Part shown: piece by piece, positions 13,801 through 19,573 of the stretch
Position numbering within the stretch: the first letter of the stretch is position 1
How the letters are laid out: each line of letters starts with the position of its first letter
NCBI GenBank assembly: GCA_017547395.1
Contig: JAFYPS010000159.1
Location: 1-19,573, forward strand
DNA length: 19,573 bases
Origin: Clostridia bacterium
Lineage (GTDB): Bacteria; Bacillota_A; Clostridia; Oscillospirales; CAG-272
Direction: 5' to 3'
Notes under the pieces: model-generated
Told to the model about the DNA's origin: nothing
Seen by the model: only the letters and a program-made list of their open reading frames with translations
Database searches by the model: none
Program-made: the position numbers and the translations under genes

Positions 13801-16800
13801 CTTCAACCACGCCTACAACTACAACTGTAATATTATCGCTCTTGAGGAGGTCGATATAATCGTTTGCCTCTTCAAGACTTCTGAAGGGGTTAGCTGCACT
13901 GCCGTAAAGCTTATCTGCAACGGGAGCAGCACCGTTCTGTACGTAAACCTTATCGGATGCGGTATAGGTCTTGCCAAAGCCCGTTGTGCTTTCGCAGTTC
14001 GCGGATTCGCATCTGGTAGTAAGAGTTGTGCCGGAAAGTGTGTACCACAGATTATTTGTGTCACACTCGTGCAAGTACTTAAGTTCAAGACCGTTGTTTC
14101 TGCCGTAGGTCCAGACGAAAGTACCGCCAAGCTTTACGTCACTAAGCGTATCAAACGCTACTTCTTCGGTAGCCTTGGTTCCGAGAGTGATAGCACCGCT
14201 CTTAAGAGTCTGAGGCGCGTAGAATGCACCTGTAAGCGTTACAGTGCCGGTTTTAGGCAACTTTGCAATAATGTTGCCGCAGGATGCCTCTTTAGCAGTT
14301 ATAACGCCCTTGTTGTAACAGTTTTTGATAACAAAGGATTTGCCACCGTTAGAGTAGTAACCCGATCCTACAATGCCTGCAGTACCGGCGCTGTTCACAT
14401 CGGTAGTAGTGCCTGTAGATTCAACAGAGCCGATATTAAGGCAATTTTCTATTGCAACGGCATCCGCCTCATAGGTGATAATCTGAGCGGCTATACCGCC
14501 TACCTGTGATTTTGCTTTTATAGCACCGCTGTTGAAGCACTGTGAAAAATCGGTTGTAAATACGTTACCGGCTTTCTGGAGGAAGTACGTACCGACAATA
14601 CCGCCCGCACGGGAACCGGAGACGGTAACGTCAGCGTAGTTTGCGCACTTCTCTACTTTAAGGAAGGATTCGGACGTATCGGCAGTAGCGTTAAGGTAGT
14701 CTACGCGCGCAACGATACCTGCGCCTTCCTGTCCGGCAGAAACCGCACCGTGGTTATTACAGTCGGAAATAGTTATCTGAACACCGTTCATGGTATTGGC
14801 GCCGAAATTGACGTCACCGATAATACCGCCTGCTCTCTTTGCAGTGTTAGCGGCTACGGCACCGTAGTTCTCACATCCGGTCAAATAATATTTTGTATTA
14901 TGGTTGCTGCCCAAGCCAAACGAGCCGATAATACCGCCTATATGTGCAGACGGGAGAGACGTTCCCGATGCATTCGAGGTAACGGAGGCGTAGTTCTTAC
15001 AATTTTTTACAGTATAGGAAATTGTATTTACTTCCGTTTGCACGTCAAGCTGCGATGCAATACCACCGGCACTGTCTTTGGAAACGATAATAGCGCCCTT
15101 ATCCGTGCCGTTTGCACCGTTGATACAATTGCTGATTTCAATGCTACAGTCACTTGCTTTAGACTGCGCGATTATTCTGCCAACGATTCCGCCCGCATTC
15201 TTAACACCTGACATAATGCCGGTATTTGTACAGTCGGAAACTATAATAGCGTTGTTACTGCAGTTGGTAGAACCGTTCTGCAATATGCCTGCGGCAAGTA
15301 TTCCGGCAACGTTGCTGGTGCCGTTATACGATGAATAGCAATCACCGTCGTTTGTACAGTTTGTAATTACAAGCTTATTTCCGGAAGCGTCAAAGCTGCG
15401 CGGTGCCGTATTGCCGTCCTTATCAACAACAAAGGAATTGAACGTCGTGCCGGAGAAAAGTGCCCTGCCAATGATACCGCCAAAGTTTTTGTCAAGAAGC
15501 GGAGCACTTGCAGTTCCGAAATCCGCATAGTTGTGACAATCATCGAAAAGGATATCCATATTTTCGGTACCGGTTGCATTTATATAACCAACGATACCTG
15601 CGATTTCACCGTCAAGGTCGGTTGTTGTTTTACCGTCAACAACCATTTCAGGATTATCCTTGGTTACCTGAGCATAGTTCTTACATCCCGAAACCTTGAA
15701 GTAGGTATTGGATGCGCCGCTTGCATCGCGCATGCCGTATATGCCACGCGGCAAATACAAGAATCCTACGATGCCGCCCGCATATTCTCTGTCTGTATGA
15801 ACAGTTCCCGTAGTCTTGCCGCTTTCGCCGTTTGTACAATTCGTAATTTCAATCTGCGCGCCGTTGATATAGTATCCCATAACTCTACCAACGATACCAC
15901 CGGCCGCCTGATTTTTGGTTGTAACAGTGCCTATATTCTTGCAGTTATCAATAATTACCTTGTTGGAAGTTGCCGTAGTCTCAAAGAGTCCCTCAAGACC
16001 GTCCAGAGAAATTCTGCCGACAATTCCGCCTGCGTCATAAGCCTGGTTGTTTCCGAATTCCGTGTTGTAAGCCACAACGTCGGCTTTATTGGTACATCCG
16101 GTTACTTTAACAGCGTTGCCGCTGACTGCATAACCTTCTCTGATATAGCCGATGATACCGCCGACGAACGAGTTAGCAGTGATATCTGCAGAGGAGGCAT
16201 TAATACAGTTGGTGAAGGTTACGTTTGTCTTTGTCGTAGTGGGAAGAGCAATGTAACCGCCATCACATTTGTCACCGGTATCGGTCTGGATAAGTACAGT
16301 TCCGCAAATACCGCCGAGCTGATTATTTGTAGTTGCGATCGGGAAAGTGTTGTCGCAGTTTGTAATATTAATCGTAGCGGTATCTACCTTGCCGACAACG
16401 TAGACATATCCGATAACACCGCCAACGTTCTTGCGGTCAAGTGTGCCTGCTCCGTCGGGATTAGCATAATCGTTGTTACCTATATAACCGCTATTGTCTG
16501 CATTTGTGATGTTAACAGTCACACCGTTAACGTTTGACACACTAAGATAGCCTATGGCACCGCCCAATTTACCGTCATTGTCAGTGCGGTCGGTGGTTAC
16601 GTTTACAGAACCGCCCGGATATAAGCTGGACTTCTGGCACTCGTTTGCATATCTTCCGGAAGAAATGGAGATTGTAAGCTTAGCAGAATTGATTTCAGCA
16701 TAATAAGAACCGATAAGACCGCCAACGTTCGATTCGCCGGAAACGTCCGCTCTGTTGGTACAGTCGGTAACAGTAAGGTTGCCTATTCCTTTACCTACAA

Positions 16801-17290
16801 TACCGCCGACTGCCGCTTTGGTAGAAGTAACGGTACCTTTTACTACGATGTTCTTGATTTCTACAGTTTTTCCTGCAGTTTTGCTGCCGGCACAGCCGAA
16901 CAGACCCGTATCCGCCGCGGTAGTATTAACGTCAAGTTTAATAACTCTTCTGTTGCCGCTGCCATCCAAAGTAGCTATAAACGTACCCGAAAAAGGACTC
17001 GAGGACGTACCGATAGGTTTAAAACTATTGCCTGCCAGCGCGGTTGCTGCGCCGCTATACGTAGCGGTGCTGACGTCAATATCGCCGGTAACGGCAAAGT
17101 CTTTGTCCCAAAGCTTGCTGTTATGAGCCAACGCAATCAAATCGTTTGCGTTTTTGACCTGGTACACGTTGTTTGTAACAGTCCATTCATGCCCGTTTTC
17201 ATCCGCCACAGCTCCCACTGAGAGGGTAAAAGCCATTGCGCACAATAATACACAAAGGATGAGTATCGTGCTGAAAATCTTTTTTTGCAT
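10802..17290 (-). CDS. Giant secreted beta-helix-like repeat protein (GLUG-like repeats plus two parallel modules)
   Basis: A 2162-aa protein with a Sec signal MQKKIFSTILILCVLLCAM and a likely cut after AVA (29/30). A short domain with ANDLIALAHNS follows. Residues about 160-1010 carry about 20 repeats of 35-55 residues, each opening with AGGIVG or a variant and closing with I-x-N-C-x-N-x-G-x-V, similar to GLUG motifs of surface adhesins. Next is a Cys-rich spacer (about 1075-1110). Module A (about 1115-1500) and module B (about 1605-2030) follow; both begin YV..G.......G....NP and both contain MGEGL.M..DTD (about 1240 and 1764) and GDY....G..Y. Between them is a TH/EATC/CADCG spacer (about 1512-1560). 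The C-terminal ~130 residues are a strand-rich domain. No LPxTG, SLH, dockerin or final TM is seen. The start at 17290 is chosen for AGAGGAGAG just upstream. Likely a cell-surface or secreted adhesin or glycan-binding protein. Confidence 0.85.
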   Translation of the reverse strand: MQKKIFSTILILCVLLCAMAFTLSVGAVADENGHEWTVTNNVYQVKNANDLIALAHNSKLWDKDFAVTGDIDVSTATYSGAATALAGNSFKPIGTSSSPFSGTFIATLDGSGNRRVIKLDVNTTAADTGLFGCAGSKTAGKTVEIKNIVVKGTVTSTKAAVGGIVGKGIGNLTVTDCTNRADVSGESNVGGLIGSYYAEINSAKLTISISSGRYANECQKSSLYPGGSVNVTTDRTDNDGKLGGAIGYLSVSNVNGVTVNITNADNSGYIGNNDYANPDGAGTLDRKNVGGVIGYVYVVGKVDTATINITNCDNTFPIATTNNQLGGICGTVLIQTDTGDKCDGGYIALPTTTKTNVTFTNCINASSADITANSFVGGIIGYIREGYAVSGNAVKVTGCTNKADVVAYNTEFGNNQAYDAGGIVGRISLDGLEGLFETTATSNKVIIDNCKNIGTVTTKNQAAGGIVGRVMGYYINGAQIEITNCTNGESGKTTGTVHTDREYAGGIVGFLYLPRGIYGMRDASGASNTYFKVSGCKNYAQVTKDNPEMVVDGKTTTDLDGEIAGIVGYINATGTENMDILFDDCHNYADFGTASAPLLDKNFGGIIGRALFSGTTFNSFVVDKDGNTAPRSFDASGNKLVITNCTNDGDCYSSYNGTSNVAGILAAGILQNGSTNCSNNAIIVSDCTNTGIMSGVKNAGGIVGRIIAQSKASDCSIEISNCINGANGTDKGAIIVSKDSAGGIASQLDVQTEVNTISYTVKNCKNYASVTSNASGTSLPSAHIGGIIGSFGLGSNHNTKYYLTGCENYGAVAANTAKRAGGIIGDVNFGANTMNGVQITISDCNNHGAVSAGQEGAGIVARVDYLNATADTSESFLKVEKCANYADVTVSGSRAGGIVGTYFLQKAGNVFTTDFSQCFNSGAIKAKSQVGGIAAQIITYEADAVAIENCLNIGSVESTGTTTDVNSAGTAGIVGSGYYSNGGKSFVIKNCYNKGVITAKEASCGNIIAKLPKTGTVTLTGAFYAPQTLKSGAITLGTKATEEVAFDTLSDVKLGGTFVWTYGRNNGLELKYLHECDTNNLWYTLSGTTLTTRCESANCESTTGFGKTYTASDKVYVQNGAAPVADKLYGSAANPFRSLEEANDYIDLLKSDNITVVVVGVVEVPADYEIKASVLTGEGTGTLYFKNMSTNDNRSLNFTHYHAFAAKINPASTTTVENLTIRAATNSGLFFYAHSLPFTMGEGLKMTCDTDEFNIVDVAVDQKDGLGARVYVFGGHNIQKHLGENAAILGFGNDTTSEILNEKAPQTTPLSSNITVRSGDYRHVSGWSYDIQYMTPNGTEIEFMYPTTGTTNMVIGKTNANDTLRITNISPFGCDYESVGEGRVANITIDGDAEVYQFNLGSHLDVKEAGEKRYPAIINLCLKGDMHGMEDYAPDSLDENPWGFYAGGHSDVAVMGNIWADKNSKYYDSAILDAHAFLGHGTYCTDDDAYAADSDYNHANRSIIYIEPCTHNKPVTKVSDYNLEATCISLPMNRIVCADCGGFVRAEMVDNGALDPFNHVVYAGLGFSNMYPEPNGVRIGSLEKVNSCCDASGIGTTPVICADGVFYVKDGGATKYAEGFGTTANPIGDFMTAYRLAAAYAEYTDADNPDGREAEIRVIDSITWNLKNQSEGYNDSPSRTFDYHIHMPGKVTVTSADHSDKATFMFGLNPSAQRSYIRLTGALEMNNLNIDFTNEFVKKADGTLNLAQPTRIHVLARDNAITMGEGLTMAADTDGVGTAAYTKGGADPSAQYHICLHGGYDGAPEDIAINTNVTALSGDYYYIGGTNYGSQGKVINGTATVTVGASGEDMLRTGYLSSYGVGAENTGDFTSNINIVGKVDVFTLEPTAQNGYVAENNLGAQTQKPRISNIYLKDGADLTLDCVHENGAFVRGEYEVNVYVGDNVTANTLTSIHKICGHDGGFTSEITGKVNHQHINAFADICTADGCTLNSYKYDHYDAAKTSFDGYSYLRSVNAKTPVDNGYTSSIYVNVYKLDQDLSDVVDWYSKFDSGYYVDGENSYGVARFIFDGVTREEAKDLVVDSGILYLFTDAFDKNNPPETKYIGEKGTERTFYADITDITIPESRVGDTLYAIAYMNLNGKMYYSEILPGTVNFNRQVAFKR

Positions 17291-17334
17291 AGTTTTCTCT
17301 CCTCTATATAAAATCATAGATTTTTATAAATTAT

Positions 17335-17363
17335 ATTCTACCACTGCTGCCACTATTTGTCAA
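17335..17363 (-). promoter_or_regulatory. Promoter of the giant repeat protein gene
   Basis: Minus strand: TTGACA (17363-17358), 17-base spacer, TAGAAT (17340-17335). Predicted start near 17328 leaves about 38 bases before the ATG at 17290. A short inverted repeat TTCAC-AGG-GTGAA (17367-17379) lies just upstream of the -35. Confidence 0.8.
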
Positions 17364-17390
17364 CGATTCACAGGGTGAACTATTAAACAA

Positions 17391-17417
17391 AAAAACGCCG
17401 AAAATTTCGGCGTTTTT
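17391..17417 (-). terminator. Terminator after the cyclophilin gene
   Basis: AAAAACGCCGAAA and TTTCGGCGTTTTT form a 13-bp inverted repeat around one base; in RNA the GCCGAAAATTTCGGC part folds with an A/U loop. Runs of A and T on both sides make it usable in both directions. It ends the upp-rluA-type-cyclophilin unit. Confidence 0.9.
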
Positions 17418-17429
17418 CACAATTTTTAT

Positions 17430-17900
17430 TTATATGATTGTAACTTTTTTCATCATCATATCAACGCGGGGACGGTCAGAATAATCGGTTGCGACGTCAG
17501 CAATTTCGTCCACAACTTCCATTCCTTCAACAACCTTTCCAAAGGCTGCATACTGTCCGTCAAGGTAAAAAGCATTGGCATGCATAATAAAGAACTGCGA
17601 AGATGCCGAGTTCGGATTCTGCGAACGTGCCATTGAAATTACGCCTCGCTCGTGGCTTATCGGATTATTATGACCGTTTGCCGCAAATTCGCCGACAATA
17701 TTCTGTCCGGAGCCGCCACAGCCGGTAGCCGTAGGGTCTCCGCCCTGAATCATAAAGCCTTTTATTACTCTGTGAAAAATAAGTCCGTCGTAAAAGCCCT
17801 CTTTAACAAGCTTTTCAAAATTTGCAGCGGTTACGGGTGCCGCAGTATGGTCAAGTTCTATCTTGATAATACCGCCGTTTTCCATTTCAATCTGTACCAT
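17430..17900 (-). CDS. Peptidyl-prolyl cis-trans isomerase, cyclophilin type
   Basis: A 156-aa single-domain cyclophilin without a signal peptide, so cytoplasmic. It speeds proline isomerisation during folding. The active-site Arg is in FHRV (Arg44), followed by FMIQGGDPT (49-57), SSQFFI (100-105) and LDGQYAAFGKV (113-123), where the last stretch has Tyr117 at the place of the Trp/His position of other cyclophilins. Its length is close to that of short bacterial PpiB proteins. AAAGGA lies about 11 bases before the ATG. It is 18 bases downstream of the pseudouridine synthase gene and ends before a strong terminator. Confidence 0.96.
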   Translation of the reverse strand: MVQIEMENGGIIKIELDHTAAPVTAANFEKLVKEGFYDGLIFHRVIKGFMIQGGDPTATGCGGSGQNIVGEFAANGHNNPISHERGVISMARSQNPNSASSQFFIMHANAFYLDGQYAAFGKVVEGMEVVDEIADVATDYSDRPRVDMMMKKVTII

Positions 17901-17918
17901 TTTGTTTTATTCCTTTCT

Positions 17919-18890
17919 TTAATTAAAATCTTCTGTAAACCATACGGTCTTTTTCGGTATGGAAAATTCCTTTCCGCACAGATATCCGAGCGCTCCGCTT
18001 TCATCGGCAAAATCAAAGCGCAACCTATATGAATAGAGCGCCTGATACTTGTATCCTTTCGCTCTGTCGTCACGGTTAACACCGTATTTTCCGTCTCCGA
18101 GCAGAGGATGTCCGATGTACGAAAACTGCGCACGTATCTGATGAGTTCTTCCTGTAAGAAGTTCCACTTCAAGCAGAGAATTTCCGTCTTTTTCTGCGAT
18201 AACCCTATACTTTGTGCCTATGCTTTTGGCATCGCGCGGTTTGTTTTTAGCATCGTATATCTTTACTGTATTGGTTTTCGAATCCTTTTTCAGCCAGCCG
18301 TGAAGCGTGTCGCTTTTCTTGCGCATTATGCCGTGCACTGCACAGAGATAAAACTTAGACGTCTGTCCGTCGCGGATTTTCTCATTCATCACGCGAAGCG
18401 CTTCGGCATTTTTGGCAAGTATGACTATACCGCCGGTGTTTCTGTCAATTCTGTTGCAAAGCGCGGGGGCAAACGACTGCTCGTCCTTGGGGCTGTACTC
18501 ACCTTTCTGATAAAGATACGCTTTCGCGTGAAAAAGCAATGTGTTATTCTGCCCCTCTTTATCGTCGTGCACAAGCACTCCCGGCCGCTTTGAAAGCAGC
18601 ATTATGTTTTCATCTTCGTAAACTATGTCAAGATTAACGCGTACACGTGCAAGTCCGCTCTCGTCACTTCCTTTTTCTCCGCCGCTGAAAAATTCATCGG
18701 CTATAAAAAGCTGGAGCGTGTCGCCCTCTGAAAGCATCTGTCCGTTTTCGGCACGTTTTCGGTTGACCTTTATCTTTTTCTGCCTGATGAGCCTGTACAT
18801 AAGCGACTGCGGCATCCCGAAAAGAGCCTTGGTCAAAAACTTATCAAGTCTCTGCCCCGCGTCATTCTTGCCTATAATGAGTTCACGCAC
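17919..18890 (-). CDS. RluA-family 23S rRNA/tRNA pseudouridine synthase
   Basis: A 323-aa enzyme that turns uridine into pseudouridine in structured RNA. An S4 RNA-binding domain comes first (about 12-60, GQRLDKFLTKAL to KIKVNRKRAENGQMLSEGD). The catalytic domain has CNRIDRNTGGIVILAK (145-160) with catalytic Asp149. The usual HRLDxxTSG reads NRIDRNTGG here, a variant also seen in Clostridial RluA/RluC-type proteins. Then come SKFYLCAVHG and LLTGRTHQIRAQFSYIGHPLLGDGKYG. The start is taken as GTG at 18890 because AAAGGAGG stands 7 bases before it; an in-frame ATG at 18938 falls within a hairpin next to the upp stop and has no such site. Which uridine is modified cannot be told. It is the middle gene of the upp unit. 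Confidence 0.94.
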   Translation of the reverse strand: MRELIIGKNDAGQRLDKFLTKALFGMPQSLMYRLIRQKKIKVNRKRAENGQMLSEGDTLQLFIADEFFSGGEKGSDESGLARVRVNLDIVYEDENIMLLSKRPGVLVHDDKEGQNNTLLFHAKAYLYQKGEYSPKDEQSFAPALCNRIDRNTGGIVILAKNAEALRVMNEKIRDGQTSKFYLCAVHGIMRKKSDTLHGWLKKDSKTNTVKIYDAKNKPRDAKSIGTKYRVIAEKDGNSLLEVELLTGRTHQIRAQFSYIGHPLLGDGKYGVNRDDRAKGYKYQALYSYRLRFDFADESGALGYLCGKEFSIPKKTVWFTEDFN

Positions 18891-18913
18891 AATACTGCCT
18901 CCTTTCTGCAAAA

Positions 18914-18937
18914 TGTGGGGTTTTCGCAAACCCCACA
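18914..18937 (-). terminator. Hairpin between upp and the pseudouridine synthase gene
   Basis: TGTGGGGTTT (18914-18923) pairs with AAACCCCACA (18928-18937) around a GCGA-type tetraloop. On the minus strand only four T follow, so it is probably a weak or partial terminator, or an mRNA-stabilising stem, rather than a full stop between the two genes. Confidence 0.6.
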
Positions 18938-18943
18938 CTGATT

Positions 18944-19573
18944 TTATTTTGTTCCGAAAATTCTGTCGCCGGCATCTCCGAGTCCGGGAAGAATGTATTT
19001 GTGCTCGTTAAGCTCACGGTCGAGCGCCGCTGCATAAATATCAATGTCGGGATGCGCCTCCTGAAGAGCCTTAACACCCTCGGGTGCTGCAACAAGACAC
19101 ATAAAGCGGATGTTGGTAACACCACGGTTCTTGAGCATCTGAATTGCATCGATCGCACTGCCGCCGGTTGCAAGCATCGGGTCAACAACGATTACGATAC
19201 GGCTGCCAATGTCCTCGGGCATTTTGAAATAATACTCTACGGGAGTATGGGTTTCGGGATCACGGTAAAGTCCGATATGTCCAACCTTGGCAACGGGCAT
19301 AAGTTTGAGAAGTCCGTCTACCATACCGAGTCCGGCACGGAGAATCGGTACGATTGCAACCTTTTTACCGGAAATTCTCTTTGCTACCATAGTTTCAAGG
19401 GGAGTTTCAATAGTATAGTCCTCAAGAGGAAAATCGCGTGTAACCTCATAGCCCATAAGCATCGAGATTTCATTGAGAAGTTCGCGAAAATCCTTGGAGC
19501 CTGTCTCGGTCTGGCGCATAATGGAAACTTTGTGTGCAATAAGCGGGTGGTCAAATACCTGAAGTTTACTCAT
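18944..19573 (-). CDS. upp: Uracil phosphoribosyltransferase
   Basis: A complete 209-aa enzyme whose start codon is the last base triplet of the window. It salvages uracil by joining it to PRPP to make UMP. The motif [11 protein letters not shown] (77-87) and the PRPP loop [12 protein letters not shown] (129-140) are diagnostic, as is the C-terminal [14 protein letters not shown] uracil-binding stretch. Length fits the family (208-209). Promoter and ribosome binding site lie outside the window. It is the first visible gene of the minus-strand unit with the pseudouridine synthase and cyclophilin. Confidence 0.98.
   Translation of the reverse strand: MSKLQVFDHPLIAHKVSIMRQTETGSKDFRELLNEISMLMGYEVTRDFPLEDYTIETPLETMVAKRISGKKVAIVPILRAGLGMVDGLLKLMPVAKVGHIGLYRDPETHTPVEYYFKMPEDIGSRIVIVVDPMLATGGSAIDAIQMLKNRGVTNIRFMCLVAAPEGVKALQEAHPDIDIYAAALDRELNEHKYILPGLGDAGDRIFGTK

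Noticed and set aside
11303..14509. A 1068-codon plus-strand open frame (and smaller ones at 14750-15211 and 15533-16537)
   Set aside because: They are codon-register mirror images of the giant minus-strand gene, low-complexity in composition, without ribosome binding sites or promoters. They follow from codon avoidance on the sense strand.
14250..16815. CRISPR array or DNA tandem repeat in the repeat region
   Set aside because: The repetition is at the protein level only; the DNA units vary in length (about 105-165 bases) and sequence, with no short constant repeat.
18914..18937. Full rho-independent terminator between upp and the pseudouridine synthase
   Set aside because: Only four T follow the stem on the minus strand, so it is recorded as a weak hairpin rather than a firm transcript end.

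Overview
The window comes from a Gram-positive, low-to-moderate GC anaerobe, most likely a gut Clostridia (Oscillospirales/Christensenellales-like). Pointers are consistent AGGAGG-type ribosome binding sites, TTGACA-17-TATAAT promoters, hairpin/T-run terminators, Firmicutes families (YceD-RpmF, DUF951, YfhO), two lipoproteins and an RluA enzyme with an NRID catalytic motif. No phage, IS, CRISPR, rRNA or tRNA was seen. No intergenic gap exceeds about 300 bases.

Layout. 1-1203 (minus): a polar amino-acid ABC importer, with a lipoprotein binding protein and a truncated permease, behind a promoter overlapped by TTAGCAC-type repeats. 1243-2120 (minus): yceD-rpmF (50S assembly factor and L32). 2152-2829 (plus): a single exported unknown with a divergent promoter. 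2828-4551 (minus): a two-gene unit, a lipoprotein of unknown function overlapped by a degenerate, apparently catalytically dead half of a P1B metal ATPase fused to a C-terminal HMA metal-binding domain. 4574-10047 (plus): a tightly packed operon of DUF951, YfhO membrane protein, ruvA, ruvB and a nitroreductase, joined by 1-4 base overlaps or short spacers. 10013-17363 (minus): a 2162-residue secreted beta-helix-like repeat protein, a 52-residue peptide gene overlapping its stop codon, then a terminator-like hairpin and a four-TM membrane protein. 17391-19573 (minus): upp, an RluA-type pseudouridine synthase and a cyclophilin.

Most of the window is housekeeping: ribosome assembly and RNA modification, Holliday-junction migration, uracil salvage, protein folding and nutrient uptake. 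The unusual parts are (a) the pseudo-P1B-ATPase/HMA plus lipoprotein pair, which may be a metal-sensing or metal-chaperone module derived from a copper pump; (b) the giant protein with about 20 GGIVG / C-x-N repeats and its translationally coupled 52-aa peptide of unknown role; and (c) the marked avoidance of TTA, CTA and TCA codons in the giant gene, which produces kilobase-long antisense open frames.
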